Shown here: positions 44,497 through 54,183 of the stretch, one piece after another
How the letters are laid out: each line of letters opens with the position of its first letter
Position numbering within the stretch: the first letter of the stretch is position 1
NCBI RefSeq assembly: GCF_028550395.1
Contig: NZ_JAQQKW010000002.1
Location: 124,001-188,000 of the forward strand
Length of the DNA stretch: 64,000 nt
Direction: 5' to 3'
DNA from: Asticcacaulis currens
GTDB lineage: Bacteria > Pseudomonadota > Alphaproteobacteria > Caulobacterales > Caulobacteraceae
Translations under genes and position numbers: made by a program
The notes under the pieces: generated by a model
Told to the model about the DNA's origin: nothing
Databases searched by the model: none
What the model saw: the letters and a program-made list of their open reading frames with translations, nothing else

Positions 44497-44955
44497 TCAG
44501 TCTTTCTCCATGGTGCACTGGAGAGGGTGCTGATGCCGACGGGCCATGTCCACCACCTGGGCGACCTTGGTTTCCGCGACCTCATAGGTATAGACCCCGC
44601 AAACGCCGACGCCCGTCTGGTGGACGTGCAGCATGATACGGGTGGCGTCCTCGCGCGACTTGTTGAAGAATCGTTCCAGCACGTACACGACGAATTCCAT
44701 AGGGGTATAGTCGTCGTTGAGAATTAACACGCGATAAAGAGAGGGTTTCGCCGCCTTGGGCTTGGCGTCGATAACGGCAAACGGCGCATTAGCCGGCTTG
44801 TCCACATCGGTGACCGGGGCCTTCGGGGCGCGCACCGCCTCAACCGGCAAATTTGCCGATGTCGGAAAGCGCAGCAGGGCGGGACCAAACGTCAAACCTG
44901 TCCTCTTTAACTTGGCGAAAAACGGACGCACCGCCCCTCGTCTTTTGAGACTCAT
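44497..44955 (-). CDS. clpS: Clp protease adaptor ClpS
   Basis: N-degron adaptor for ClpAP. The core domain ([25 protein letters not shown]... [45 protein letters not shown]) is complete, with the substrate-pocket [10 protein letters not shown] and conserved HxxG. Start set at ATG 44955 (MSLKRRGAV), giving 152 aa; this leaves an unusually long N-terminal extension of about 70 residues, so a later start is possible. A partial duplicate of its 3' end follows. Confidence 0.93.
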   Translation of the reverse strand: MSLKRRGAVRPFFAKLKRTGLTFGPALLRFPTSANLPVEAVRAPKAPVTDVDKPANAPFAVIDAKPKAAKPSLYRVLILNDDYTPMEFVVYVLERFFNKSREDATRIMLHVHQTGVGVCGVYTYEVAETKVAQVVDMARRHQHPLQCTMEKD

Positions 44956-45146
44956 ACCGGGTGAAAACTCTACGGACAGAATGCTCCGACAGTTTTCGCC
45001 TGAGTTCAAGATAGTGCAAACTTTAATCCTGTTAAGAGGCCACAGCGCACATATTTGCGTTATCCGCATCACAGTTTGCGCAACTGCGTTACAAATATGT
45101 CGTCATTGATGCAGTGCAAAAGGCTGTGAGGCGCTTGCGATCAGGC

Positions 45147-45929
45147 TCAGAACACGACCGTGGTCTGGAGCCCGCCGCCGCTGATGGCCCAGTCCACATA
45201 CCACGCGCCGCCCGTCAGGACGGCACCTTCGGAGGTCGGGTGGCGCAGGCTGATCTGGCGGGTTTCGAAGCGGTCGCGCGAATGGACGCCGATGGTCACC
45301 GTGCCATTGCGCAGACCGCCTCTGACCGGAAGGGCCGCCGTATAGACGCCATTTTCGCCCGAGCGCACCTCAAGGGCGGGCTGACCGTCGATTTCCACAT
45401 CGACCGTCAGACCGGGATCGGTACGTCCTGATACCGCCATCGCCCCACCGGCGTCATAATCGACCACCGCCAGCAGGCTCGCCTGCGGCCACAGAGGCAG
45501 GGCCGAGGCACCCGGTCGCAGCAGCACAGATCGCGGCGGCGCCCCGATATCAGAGGCCGGAGGCACGAAGAGACGGCCTTCGGCGCGCATCAGTCGCCCC
45601 TCGGTTTCCATGGCCAGATCATAGAAGCTGCCGCCGGACATCTGCGGCAGGCTGGCCTGAAAGCGACCGTCAGCGCCTGCGGTCACCCCATAGGCCTGGC
45701 CAGCGGGAGCCGTCAGGCGGACACGCGCCTCGGGCAGGGCCGATCCGGTCACCAGCAACTCACCCGCGGCGGTAACGGCCACCGAGGTCACTTCCGGCGA
45801 TCTCACATACCCACGATTGGTGGCGACATAGTCGGCCACCTCGACCTTTTCCGGGGCTTTCTCGCCGCAACCCGTCAGCACCACTACTGAAGCGGCGCAG
45901 AGTGCCACATTGCTCAGCCTGAACCCCAT
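45147..45929 (-). CDS. Lipoprotein of unknown function, beta-rich
   Basis: 260 aa from ATG 45929 (MGFRLSNVALCAASVVVLTGC), giving a clean lipobox with cysteine at about residue 21. The mature part looks like repeated beta-sandwich units (VTSVAVTAAGELLVTGSALPEARVRLTAPAG..., VVDYDAGGAMAVSGRTDPGLTVDVEIDGQPALEV). It resembles Ig/carboxypeptidase-regulatory-like repeats seen in envelope proteins. Specific family not recognised. Confidence 0.72.
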   Translation of the reverse strand: MGFRLSNVALCAASVVVLTGCGEKAPEKVEVADYVATNRGYVRSPEVTSVAVTAAGELLVTGSALPEARVRLTAPAGQAYGVTAGADGRFQASLPQMSGGSFYDLAMETEGRLMRAEGRLFVPPASDIGAPPRSVLLRPGASALPLWPQASLLAVVDYDAGGAMAVSGRTDPGLTVDVEIDGQPALEVRSGENGVYTAALPVRGGLRNGTVTIGVHSRDRFETRQISLRHPTSEGAVLTGGAWYVDWAISGGGLQTTVVF

Positions 45930-46133
45930 CGGAACGCCGAAACCTTTCAACAGGCTTATCAGGGCCTGACAAATCCCATACACAGAACACGTATGTCGTC
46001 GCTGAAAAGCGTTGCGCGCTCGCGGCAAAGCCCTTTAATTTACGACGACATTCATTTGTTTACGCGACTGACCATATCTTTTGTCACGGGCGGTAATCAA
46101 GTCCGTCCATCGCCATAGTTCCGAGGATTTCCA

Positions 46134-46745
46134 ATGCCCGATTCCGTTTCTGCCGCCGCACAACGCCCCATAGTGTCGGTGTGCATCTATTGCGGATCGT
46201 CGGACGCCGTGGATCAGCGCTATAAGGACGAAGCCCGGCAACTGGGCGGCATACTGGCGGCGGGGAATCTGCGTCTGGTCTATGGCGGGGGCGGCGTCGG
46301 CCTGATGGGTGAAGCGGCGCGCGGGGCCTATGAAGCGGGCGGCAAGGTGCTGGGCATCATGCCGCAATTCCTACGCACCAAGGAGCGCCTGCTGGACGAG
46401 GTCGAAACCATCGTCGTGCAGTCCATGCATGAGCGCAAGATGATGATGTTTGAAGAAGCCGATGCCTTTGTCGTCCTCCCGGGCGGGGTCGGTACGCTGG
46501 AAGAGGTCATAGAGCTACTGTCGTGGCGGCGGCTCGACCTGCACAAGAAGCCGATCATCTTCCTCAATTCAGGCGGCTTCTGGCAGCCCTTCTTCGATCT
46601 GGTCGATTTTACCGTGGGTAAGGGCTTTACGCCGGAAGCCTTCCGCCGCACCTATAAGAGTGTGGACACGGTCGAGGAGGTGCTGGGGGCTATCGAAGAC
46701 CTGGCGTCCTATGATGAGGAAATCGACACGCGTCGCGTACTTTAA
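46134..46745 (+). CDS. LOG-family nucleoside monophosphate phosphoribohydrolase
   Basis: 203 aa Rossmann protein of the TIGR00730/LOG family, which releases the base from nucleoside monophosphates (cytokinin-type in plants). Motifs: SVCIYCGSSDAVD, LVYGGGGVGLMGEAARGAYEAGG and the catalytic FVVLPGGVGTLEEVIE, then KPIIFLNSGGFWQPFFDLVD. Bacterial role is probably nucleotide salvage. A 9-pair hairpin follows it. Confidence 0.9.
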   Translation: MPDSVSAAAQRPIVSVCIYCGSSDAVDQRYKDEARQLGGILAAGNLRLVYGGGGVGLMGEAARGAYEAGGKVLGIMPQFLRTKERLLDEVETIVVQSMHERKMMMFEEADAFVVLPGGVGTLEEVIELLSWRRLDLHKKPIIFLNSGGFWQPFFDLVDFTVGKGFTPEAFRRTYKSVDTVEEVLGAIEDLASYDEEIDTRRVL

Positions 46746-46748
46746 CAC

Positions 46749-46783
46749 TAACGGCCGAAGATGCTGACCTCATCCGGCCGTTA
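46749..46783 (+). terminator. Hairpin after the LOG-family gene
   Basis: TAACGGCCG (46749-46757) mirrors CGGCCGTTA (46775-46783) with a 17-base loop, just after the stop codon. No long U-tract, so a weak or Rho-assisted terminator. Confidence 0.45.
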
Positions 46784-46841
46784 AAAGCTCGGATCGCTTC
46801 TTTAGACCGCCGCGGGCAATCTCAGGGCAAAGGAGACGACT

Positions 46842-47042
46842 ATGCCCGACCTGCCGCCGCACAACGAACCACCCAAAAAGAATGGCCTGAACGATTATGG
46901 CCCCAAGACCGGTGCCGCCAGCGATCACCCCTATGGCATGGATGAGATGCCGCCGGCTCCCAAGACCAAAGGCACGCCGCCTGACGCCAGAACGGAGGTC
47001 AGCAGTGAAGCGGATCTGGGCGATCCGACACAGACAGGATAA
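46842..47042 (+). CDS. Small acidic hydrophilic protein, 66 aa
   Basis: Disordered, proline-rich and acidic (MPDLPPHNEPPKKNGLNDYG...SSEADLGDPTQTG), with no hydrophobic core. GGAGACG precedes the start, and a strong terminator follows two bases after the stop, supporting a real transcript unit. No family recognised; it lies between the LOG gene and dksA. Confidence 0.65.
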   Translation: MPDLPPHNEPPKKNGLNDYGPKTGAASDHPYGMDEMPPAPKTKGTPPDARTEVSSEADLGDPTQTG

Positions 47043-47043
47043 T

Positions 47044-47072
47044 AAAAAAGGCGCTGTTTCAGCGCCTTTTTT
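47044..47072. terminator. Bidirectional terminator before dksA end
   Basis: AAAAAAGGCGCTG (47044-47056), loop TTT, CAGCGCCTTTTTT (47060-47072): a perfect 13-pair stem with T-run on each strand. Serves the small protein gene and the convergent dksA. Confidence 0.94.
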
Positions 47073-47074
47073 AT

Positions 47075-47506
47075 TCAGTCATCACGGTGGACGCGCTCGG
47101 AGCGTTCATGACGTTCCTGTGCTTCGATGGACAGGGTCGCCGTCGGGCGCGCCTCAAGCCGCCCCAGACCAATGGGTTCGCCGGTTTCTTCGCAGAAGCC
47201 GTAGGAACCATCGTCGATACGGGCGATCGCTTCGTCGATCTTGGAGATCAGTTTGCGCTGGCGGTCGCGGGTACGCAGTTCGAGCGCACGGTCCGCTTCT
47301 GAGGAGGCTCGGTCCACCAGATCGGGGTGGTTTTCCGTTTCCTTCTGCATGACCGACACGGTTTCTTTCGAACCGGCCAAGATTTCCGTTTTCCACGAAA
47401 TCAGCTTTTTGCGGAAATAGGCGAGCTGACGCTCATTCATATATTCTTCGTCGTCCTTGGGACGATAGGCATCGGTATCGGATTTGGAAAGCTCGACAGC
47501 GCTCAT
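47075..47506 (-). CDS. dksA: RNA polymerase-binding transcription factor DksA
   Basis: Secondary-channel regulator that works with ppGpp, 143 aa. Coiled coil (ERQLAYFRKKLISWKTEIL...DRASSEADRALELRTRDRQRKLISKI) with acidic tip residues, then the globular domain GSYGFCEETGEPIGLGRLEARPTATLSIEAQERHE. Only one cysteine of the canonical four-Cys zinc finger remains, which is usual for alphaproteobacterial DksA. Start at 47506 is the best fit; ATG 47524 is an alternative. Confidence 0.94.
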   Translation of the reverse strand: MSAVELSKSDTDAYRPKDDEEYMNERQLAYFRKKLISWKTEILAGSKETVSVMQKETENHPDLVDRASSEADRALELRTRDRQRKLISKIDEAIARIDDGSYGFCEETGEPIGLGRLEARPTATLSIEAQERHERSERVHRDD

Positions 47507-47752
47507 CTTTGCACCACACCCCATGACATTGTTCACCGGCACCCTTGGCGCCGCCCCGAATTGAGACGTCGCCCGCCGCTGCGTCCCTCCCTGCAAGAAC
47601 AGGGCCCCATATGGACGTACCGGCACGGGTCCGATGGCGCGGCTTATACCCGTGGAATCAGCCGTGAACAATCACGTTTTCTTTACATTAACGGGGTTTC
47701 GATGGTGCAGCGCACACAGCGGCAAGGGGCGGACTTCGCGCCGTAAGGGAAT

Positions 47753-48175
47753 TTACATCAGCCGCCGCTTGGCCAGTTCGACATAAGCGCGGGTTTCGAT
47801 TTCATTGAGCACGTTTTGCAGCCCCTGATCCTCGACCTCTTCGCGCTGAAGTTCGATCATCTTTTGCAGCGTTAAAAGCGCGCCGTCGTCGAGCGTGCCG
47901 CCCAGCAAAGCCAGCTTGAGCTCTTCAAGCGCTTCCAGAATGTCCTGAGAGCGTTTGATCTGACGGCGGCGACGCCCGTGAAGCACGTCGTCCTCGGCCT
48001 GCAGGGCCAAAAGCGCATCTATGCCGCCCAACGATAAAGCCTGAGACACCGAGGCGGCGGACGCACTCGACCGGGTTTCCGATGATCCGCTCAGCGAAAA
48101 GGCGCCAGACGTGCGGCGCGGTGCGCTGCCGCCGCCCACATTGGTCGGTCCGGCCGGTCCGTTGATCTTGATCAT
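47753..48175 (-). CDS. fliX: Flagellar assembly regulator FliX
   Basis: FliX couples flagellar assembly to FlbD-dependent transcription in Caulobacterales. 140 aa from ATG 48175 (MIKINGPAGPTNVGG): a glycine/serine-rich N-terminus, then the conserved helical region GIDALLALQAEDDVLHGRRRRQIKRSQDILEALEELKLALLGG and the end EIETRAYVELAKRRL. Divergent from flgI, the classic arrangement. Its presence is strong evidence for the order. Confidence 0.92.
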   Translation of the reverse strand: MIKINGPAGPTNVGGGSAPRRTSGAFSLSGSSETRSSASAASVSQALSLGGIDALLALQAEDDVLHGRRRRQIKRSQDILEALEELKLALLGGTLDDGALLTLQKMIELQREEVEDQGLQNVLNEIETRAYVELAKRRLM

Positions 48176-48368
48176 GCTTGCCCCATTCAGCGGTGGTATG
48201 GTCATGTCGGGGCCGTTCTGGCGAAAAGACGCGAAACCCTCTTCTGAGAGTGTACAGGCGGTGAGTATTTGCCTGTCCGTGGTTTCCAAGCCCTTAACGG
48301 CCCGGCAGATTTTTCCCCTGCCCGCACAACGCCCCCTCCGCGCCCCTGACTCTTAAAGGCTTTTTGTG

Positions 48369-48384
48369 TGGCATGAAATTAGCA
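48369..48384 (+). promoter_or_regulatory. Sigma-54 promoter of flgI
   Basis: TGGCAT-N5-TAGCA fits the -24/-12 consensus TGGCAC-N5-TTGCA with two changes and exact spacing between the GG and GC dinucleotides. Transcription would begin around 48395, which excludes the upstream frame start at 48366 and makes the ATG at 48396 nearly leaderless, favouring ATG 48420. Sigma-54 control of late flagellar genes is known in Caulobacter. Confidence 0.72.
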
Positions 48385-48419
48385 GCCAGGAAAACATGGT
48401 TAATGCCTTCTGTGTGGAC

Positions 48420-49538
48420 ATGCGTATGCGCCTCCTTCTTGCCGCCCTCGCCGCCTTTATGACTCTGTGTGCGCCGGTGTTCGGTCTGTCGAATGCCTGC
48501 GCCGCCTCCCGCATCAAGGACATTGTCGATTTCGAAGGGGTGCGTAAGAACCAGTTGGTCGGTTACGGCCTCGTCGTCGGGCTGAATGGCACGGGCGACA
48601 CGGTGCGCAACGCCCCCATGCTGAAACAGACCATGGAAAGCATGATGGGGCGGCTGGACGTCAATATCCGCGACGCCACCCTTAATACCAAGAATGCCGC
48701 CGTGGTCATGGTCACCGCCGAACTGCCGCCCTTTGCCGCACCCGGCGCGCGCATCGACGTGACCGTCTCGGCCATGGGCGACGCCAAGAGCCTGCTGGGC
48801 GGCACGCTGCTGGTCACCCCCCTGCTGGGGGCCGACGGCGAAGCCTATGCGGCGGCACAAGGTTCTATCCAGACGGGGTCGGTATCTGCCGGCGGGGCGT
48901 CGGGCTCGTCCGTCACCAAGGGCGTGCCGACCGCCGGGCGTATCGCCTCAGGCGGCATCATCGAACGCGAAACGGGTTTCGACTTCAACGCCATGCCCAT
49001 CGTGCGCCTGACGCTGAAAAATCCCGACTTCACCACCGCCAAACGCATCGCGGACACGGTGAACAAGGCCTATCCCGGCACGGCCTTTGCCGACAACCCG
49101 ACCGTGGTATCGGTGCGCAACCGGCCGGAAATGAACATGATGAGCTTCATCACCGCCATTGAGCAACTGCCCGTCGCCGTAGATACACCGGCCAAGGTGG
49201 TCATTGATGAGGTCAACGGCGTCATTGTCATCGGTGAAAACGTCCGCGTCTCGCGCGTTGCCATCGCTCAGGGGAACCTGACCATCCGTGTCGATGAGCG
49301 CCCCTTCGTCAGTCAGCCCGCTCCCTTCTCGCAGGGCCAGACGACTGCCGTTCCCGACAGTTCGGTGAGCGTGGAAGAGGAAAAGGGCAAAAAACTCTAT
49401 GAGCTTCAGGAGACCACCTCGCTTACCGATCTGGTCAATGGTCTCAATGCCCTGGGCGTCAGCCCGCGCGACATGATTTCCATCTTGCAGACCATCAAGG
49501 CGTCCGGCGCTCTGCAAGCCGATATCGAGGTGATGTAA
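48420..49538 (+). CDS. flgI: Flagellar P-ring protein FlgI
   Basis: Periplasmic P-ring subunit, about 372 aa from ATG 48420. Signal peptide MRMRLLLAALAAFMTLC... cleaved near ACAAS. Family core: RIKDIVDFEGVRKNQLVGYGLVVGLNGTGDTVRN, FVTPLLG-like VTPLLGADGEAYAAAQG, and the C-terminal VEEEKGKKLYELQETTSLTDLVNGLNALGVSPRDMISILQTIKASGALQADIEVM. Other starts at 48366 and 48396 exist, but the sigma-54 promoter position argues for 48420. Stop overlaps the next ATG. Confidence 0.95.
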   Translation: MRMRLLLAALAAFMTLCAPVFGLSNACAASRIKDIVDFEGVRKNQLVGYGLVVGLNGTGDTVRNAPMLKQTMESMMGRLDVNIRDATLNTKNAAVVMVTAELPPFAAPGARIDVTVSAMGDAKSLLGGTLLVTPLLGADGEAYAAAQGSIQTGSVSAGGASGSSVTKGVPTAGRIASGGIIERETGFDFNAMPIVRLTLKNPDFTTAKRIADTVNKAYPGTAFADNPTVVSVRNRPEMNMMSFITAIEQLPVAVDTPAKVVIDEVNGVIVIGENVRVSRVAIAQGNLTIRVDERPFVSQPAPFSQGQTTAVPDSSVSVEEEKGKKLYELQETTSLTDLVNGLNALGVSPRDMISILQTIKASGALQADIEVM

Positions 49539-49840
49539 TGGACACGCTCAATACCACCGCAACCTCAACGAACGGACACAGCCCCACCCTGTCCAAGGCC
49601 TCGCCACCAACAGGGAAAAAGGTGGGTACAGACTTTGAAAACATGGTCATTTCCCAGATGCTGAAACCCATGTTCGAAGGCCTGTCCACGGACGGCCTGT
49701 TCGGTGGTGGCGAAGGTGAGGAAGCCTTTCGGTCGGTCTATCTCGACGCCCTGGCTGGTCAGGTGGTAAAATCCGGAGGTGTCGGCATTTCCGCGCAGGT
49801 TCAGAAACAACTTCTTGCCCTTCAGGAGGCGCACTCATGA
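49538..49840 (+). CDS. flgJ: Rod-binding protein, FlgJ N-terminal type
   Basis: 100 aa with the FlgJ rod-capping domain only (KKVGTDFENMVISQMLKPMFEGLSTDGLFGGGEGEEAFRSVYLDALAGQVVKSGGVGI); the muramidase domain of enteric FlgJ is absent, as in many alphaproteobacteria. Starts within the flgI stop (TAATG) and overlaps the next gene by 4 bases, so the three genes are translationally linked. Confidence 0.87.
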   Translation: MDTLNTTATSTNGHSPTLSKASPPTGKKVGTDFENMVISQMLKPMFEGLSTDGLFGGGEGEEAFRSVYLDALAGQVVKSGGVGISAQVQKQLLALQEAHS

Positions 49841-50277
49841 GCATTTCCGCCCGCGACGCCGATGATTACGCGGCTCAGCTTCTGGTTCTGACCGAACGCC
49901 TCACCGAACGCCTGACCGGCGAAGCCGAAGCGCTGGAAGCCCATCGCCCGCTCGATATCCGCGACTCGGTCGAAGAAACACGCAGCCTGTCCGCCCTCTA
50001 TCGGCAGGAAAGCGCCCGCCTGAAGGCCGACCCGGCGCGTCTGCAAGGGTTGAGCCCCGCGCATAAGGACAGCCTGCGCAGGGCGACCGAGGTGTTTGTC
50101 GCCATATCCGAGCGCCATGCGCGCGCTGTCGAAGCCGCCAAGACGATTTCAGAGGGTCTGATGAAGGCGGTCGCCGATACGCTGAATGAGAACCGCAAGC
50201 CCAGCCTGACCTACGGCCCCGGCGCGGCGGTAACGGATCGCACGCCGCAATCCCTGAACTACGGCTTCAAGGCTTAG
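49837..50277 (+). CDS. Flagellar protein, FlbY/FlgN-like
   Basis: 146 aa, all-helical, no signal peptide: LLVLTERLTERLTGEAEALEAHRPLDI...SLSALYRQESARLKADPARL...LRRATEVFVAISERHARAVEAAKTISEGLMKAVADTLNE. The pattern matches FlgN-type chaperones and the FlbY protein found after flgI-flgJ in Caulobacterales. ATGA overlap with the rod-binding gene. The exact family name is less certain than its flagellar role. Confidence 0.7.
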   Translation: MSISARDADDYAAQLLVLTERLTERLTGEAEALEAHRPLDIRDSVEETRSLSALYRQESARLKADPARLQGLSPAHKDSLRRATEVFVAISERHARAVEAAKTISEGLMKAVADTLNENRKPSLTYGPGAAVTDRTPQSLNYGFKA

Positions 50278-50950
50278 GCAGGGTTTCGCGCTTGGCCTTG
50301 TAATAGGCATCGGTGCGCCCATCGACATCGTGCATAAACTGCCCCTTTTCCGTGGAATAGACGCCCGGCGCTGGCAGGTCGGGCGGCGTGTAGCGCGGCG
50401 AGTCGGGGCCGTTGACGCGCTTCCAGTAATCGACATTGCCGGGCTCGCTCTTGTAGCGGCGCTCGGCTTCGGTGGCGGCGACCTGCGCCTCCCAATAGGG
50501 TTGAGGCCCCGGCTTGACCGGCAAAGGCCGCACAGGGGCATAACCGCGTTCAGGACAATCGGGCGGCAGGGCGGTTCCGTTCATTAACGCCTTGCGACAG
50601 GCCTGCCCGTGACGCAGAGCAGCCCCAAGCGTCTCACGCCCCGTATCTTCGGTGGCGGACGGCGCGGCCGTACTGGCGACTACCGAAGGCGTAGCCCCGG
50701 AAGGGTCAGGAGACCGCAAGGGTTGAGGATAGGCCGGTGACGCCGTGTGGCGCCCTCCCTGAGCTGAGCGGGACGGCGACCTCACCCCGCGCGATGGCAC
50801 AAACCACACCTCACTAAGGGTCGGCCCGTCCTTCGACGGCGTTTCACGGGGCCGCGAAATCATGAACAGCAGGGCCAGCGCCATATGCGCCGCCGCCACT
50901 ACAAGTGCGGCGAACCCCACCTGTCGCCATTGAATCACCTGATGCGCCAT
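50267..50950 (-). CDS. Single-pass membrane protein, proline-rich, unknown
   Basis: 227 aa. One N-terminal membrane helix ([21 protein letters not shown]), then a serine/proline-rich linker to about residue 95, then a small domain with two cysteines ([17 protein letters not shown]) and an aromatic C-terminal region ([18 protein letters not shown]). The layout is TonB-like but there is no TonB C-terminal domain. Overlaps the end of the flagellar gene by 11 bases. Not recognised. Confidence 0.6.
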   Translation of the reverse strand: MAHQVIQWRQVGFAALVVAAAHMALALLFMISRPRETPSKDGPTLSEVWFVPSRGVRSPSRSAQGGRHTASPAYPQPLRSPDPSGATPSVVASTAAPSATEDTGRETLGAALRHGQACRKALMNGTALPPDCPERGYAPVRPLPVKPGPQPYWEAQVAATEAERRYKSEPGNVDYWKRVNGPDSPRYTPPDLPAPGVYSTEKGQFMHDVDGRTDAYYKAKRETLPKP

Positions 50951-51029
50951 ACCGCCCCCTGTCTCTGCTAGATGAGACGAACAATTCGGCCTTTAAGAGG
51001 CGGTCCACGGACACAGTTTTTACAAAAGC

Positions 51030-51044
51030 GTTCGCAAAACGTTC
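51030..51044 (+). promoter_or_regulatory. LexA (SOS) box upstream of uvrA
   Basis: GTTC-GCAAAAC-GTTC, a perfect alphaproteobacterial LexA site, 112 bases before the uvrA start. Predicts SOS induction of uvrA, in line with known LexA regulons. Confidence 0.9.
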
Positions 51045-51156
51045 TTGCGCCATCAGCGCAAATCGGGCAGTGAACCCAAAAACCTCTGCTGACACTTTCT
51101 CGACGCTGCCATTATACCTATATGGCGGAAATTGCCTCCCCAAATGGATATGCGTA

Positions 51157-54090
51157 ATGGCCGATAGCGGACACGACAAGGATATGCTGATGAGCAGCTC
51201 AAACCTGATGCAGGGCTTCATCAAGGTGCGCGGCGCGCGCGAGCATAACCTCAAGGGGGTCGATGTCGATATTCCCCGCGGCAAGCTGGTGGTGCTCACC
51301 GGCCTCTCCGGGTCGGGCAAGTCGTCACTCGCCTTCGACACCATCTATGCCGAGGGGCAGCGGCGTTACGTCGAGTCGCTGTCGGCCTATGCGCGGCAAT
51401 TCCTTGAGCTGATGTCGAAGCCCGACGTGGACCTGATTGAAGGCCTGTCACCGGCCATTTCCATCGAGCAGAAAACGACCTCCAAAAACCCCCGCTCGAC
51501 CGTCGGTACGGTAACGGAAATCCACGACTATATGCGCCTTCTGTGGGCGCGCACCGGCGTGCCCTATTCGCCCGCCACGGGTCTGCCCATCGAAAGCCAG
51601 ACCATTTCGCAGATGGTCGATAAGATCATGGCCCTGCCCGAAGGGACGCGCCTGCTGCTGCTGGCCCCCTTCGTGCGCGGGCGCAAGGGCGAATACAAGA
51701 AAGAAATCGCCGACCTTCAGCGTCAGGGCTTTCAGCGCCTGAAGATCGACGGTCAGTACTACGCCATCGAAGACGCCCCCAAGCTCGACAAGAAGTACAA
51801 GCACGATATCGACGTCGTGGTGGATCGTGTGGTCGTCAAAGGCGGGCTGATGCAGCGTCTGGCCGACAGTCTGGAAACGGCGCTGCGGCTGGCCGACGGC
51901 TTGGCCATCGCCGAATATGCCGATGTGGCTGAAGGCGAAACCGAGCCGAAGCGCCTGATCTTTTCGGAAAAATTCGCCTGCCCGGTCTCTGGCTTTACCA
52001 TTGCCGAGATCGAGCCGCGCCTGTTCTCGTTCAACAATCCGTTCGGCGCCTGCCCGACCTGCGACGGGCTGGGGGTGAAGCTGACCTTTGACCGCTCGCT
52101 GATCGTGCCGGATGAGTCGTTGAGCCTCAAGGACGGGGCCATTGCGCCATGGGCCAAGGGCCCCTCGCCGCTGTACGCACAAACGCTTGAAGCCCTGTCC
52201 GGGCATTACGGCTTCAAGATGGACACCAAATGGCGCGCCCTGACGCCGGAAGCGCAGGACGTGATCCTGCTGGGGTCCGGTTCGGAAAAGATCAAGTTCG
52301 TCTATCAGGACGGCTCGCGGCGCTACGACGTGACCAAGCCGTTCGAAGGCGTCATCCCCAATATGGAGCGCCGCTACCGCGAAACCGACTCGTCCTGGGT
52401 GCGCGAGGACCTGAGCCGTTATCAGGCCGAAACCCCGTGCGAGGCCTGCGGCGGCAAGCGCCTCAAGCCCGAGGCCCTGGCCGTCAAGGTCAATGCGAAG
52501 GACATCGCCGAAATCTCCGGCCTGTCGATCAAGAAGGCACACGACTGGTTCGCCGATCTGCAGAACCATCTGAGCGAAAAGCAGATGGATATTGCGCGGC
52601 GCATCCTGAAGGAAATTCTCGACCGCCTGAACTTCCTCAATGCGGTGGGGCTCGACTATCTCAACCTGTCGCGCAATTCCGGCACCCTGTCCGGCGGCGA
52701 AAGCCAGCGTATCCGTCTGGCCTCACAGATCGGTTCGGGCCTGACCGGCGTGCTCTACGTGCTGGATGAACCCTCGATCGGTCTGCATCAACGCGACAAT
52801 GACCGCCTGCTCGACAGCCTGAAAGGGCTGCGCGATCTGGGCAATTCGGTACTTGTGGTCGAACACGACGAAGACGCCATCCTTACCGCCGACTATGTGA
52901 TCGACATGGGCCCGGCGGCCGGTGTGCACGGCGGTCAGGTGGTGGCCGAGGGCACGCCCGATGACATCAAGGCCAATGCCAACTCGCTGACCGGGCAATA
53001 TCTGACCGGCAAGCGCGAAATCCCCCTCTACTTCTCGAAGGATACGGACAATGAGCGCCGCCCCATCGACAAGAAGAAGATGCTCAAGGTCATCGGGGCG
53101 CGCGGCAACAATCTGAAAAACGTCACCGGCGAAATTCCGGTGGGCGTCATGACCTGCATCACCGGTGTTTCCGGTGGCGGCAAATCGACCTTCACGCTGG
53201 AAACCCTGCATAAGGCGGCGGCGCGACGCCTCAACAACGCCTCCGCCAATCCCGCCGTCCACGACAAGATCGAGGGGCTGGAGTTTTTCGACAAGGTGGT
53301 CGAGATCGACCAGTCGCCCATCGGCCGCACGCCGCGTTCCAACCCAGCCACCTATACGGGGGCCTTCGGGCCGATCCGCGACTGGTACGCCGGCCTGCCG
53401 GAATCCAAGGCGCGCGGCTACGGACCGGGCCGCTTCTCCTTCAACGTCAAGGGCGGCCGCTGCGAAGCCTGTCAGGGCGACGGCGTCATCAAGATCGAGA
53501 TGCACTTCCTGCCCGACGTCTATGTCACCTGCGATGTGTGCAAGGGCAAGCGATATAACCGCGAGACGCTGGAGATCGTCTTCAAGGGCCATTCCATCGC
53601 CGATGTGCTGGACATGACGGTCGAGGAAGGCGCCGAGGCCTTCAAGGCCGTGCCTTCGATCCGTGACAAGCTGGAGACGCTGAAGCGCGTCGGTCTGGGC
53701 TATATCAAGATCGGCCAGCAGGCGACCACCCTTTCGGGCGGTGAGGCGCAGCGCGTCAAGCTGTCGAAAGAGCTGTCGAAACGCGCCACGGGCAAAACCC
53801 TGTATATTCTCGACGAACCGACCACGGGGCTGCATTTTGAGGATACGCGCAAGCTGCTGGAAGTGCTGCACGAGCTGACCGACCACGGCAACACGACCGT
53901 GGTGATCGAGCACAATCTGGACGTCATCAAGACGGCCGACTGGCTGCTCGACTTCGGCCCGGAAGGTGGTGACGGCGGCGGCGAGATCGTGGCCTTCGGC
54001 ACGCCGGAAAAGGTGGCGGACAATCCGAAGTCGTGGACCGGCAAATACCTGAAAGACATTCTGGCCCGGCACAAGGTGCGGAAAAAATAG
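51157..54090 (+). CDS. uvrA: Excinuclease ABC subunit UvrA
   Basis: Damage-recognition ATPase of nucleotide excision repair, 977 aa from ATG 51157. Walker A1 [14 protein letters not shown], first zinc module CPTCDGLG..., ABC signature [12 protein letters not shown], second Walker [10 protein letters not shown], second zinc module [20 protein letters not shown] and [14 protein letters not shown], and second [11 protein letters not shown] with [10 protein letters not shown]. The frame runs upstream to 50905 but crosses the LexA box, so that part is rejected; starts at 51184 or 51190 are also possible. Confidence 0.96.
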   Translation: MADSGHDKDMLMSSSNLMQGFIKVRGAREHNLKGVDVDIPRGKLVVLTGLSGSGKSSLAFDTIYAEGQRRYVESLSAYARQFLELMSKPDVDLIEGLSPAISIEQKTTSKNPRSTVGTVTEIHDYMRLLWARTGVPYSPATGLPIESQTISQMVDKIMALPEGTRLLLLAPFVRGRKGEYKKEIADLQRQGFQRLKIDGQYYAIEDAPKLDKKYKHDIDVVVDRVVVKGGLMQRLADSLETALRLADGLAIAEYADVAEGETEPKRLIFSEKFACPVSGFTIAEIEPRLFSFNNPFGACPTCDGLGVKLTFDRSLIVPDESLSLKDGAIAPWAKGPSPLYAQTLEALSGHYGFKMDTKWRALTPEAQDVILLGSGSEKIKFVYQDGSRRYDVTKPFEGVIPNMERRYRETDSSWVREDLSRYQAETPCEACGGKRLKPEALAVKVNAKDIAEISGLSIKKAHDWFADLQNHLSEKQMDIARRILKEILDRLNFLNAVGLDYLNLSRNSGTLSGGESQRIRLASQIGSGLTGVLYVLDEPSIGLHQRDNDRLLDSLKGLRDLGNSVLVVEHDEDAILTADYVIDMGPAAGVHGGQVVAEGTPDDIKANANSLTGQYLTGKREIPLYFSKDTDNERRPIDKKKMLKVIGARGNNLKNVTGEIPVGVMTCITGVSGGGKSTFTLETLHKAAARRLNNASANPAVHDKIEGLEFFDKVVEIDQSPIGRTPRSNPATYTGAFGPIRDWYAGLPESKARGYGPGRFSFNVKGGRCEACQGDGVIKIEMHFLPDVYVTCDVCKGKRYNRETLEIVFKGHSIADVLDMTVEEGAEAFKAVPSIRDKLETLKRVGLGYIKIGQQATTLSGGEAQRVKLSKELSKRATGKTLYILDEPTTGLHFEDTRKLLEVLHELTDHGNTTVVIEHNLDVIKTADWLLDFGPEGGDGGGEIVAFGTPEKVADNPKSWTGKYLKDILARHKVRKK

Positions 54091-54183
54091 GCTTCAAACG
54101 CGGATCCGTTGCGAAAGTGAACACTGCGTTAACCCTGTTGCGGCATTGAATCGAACATCGTCATCCTCGATTCGAGACCCGTC

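Noticed and set aside
50267-50950. TonB-like protein
   Set aside because: It has an N-terminal helix and proline-rich linker but no TonB C-terminal domain, so the name is not supported.
52723-54072. 449-codon minus-strand frame
   Set aside because: Antisense shadow of uvrA.
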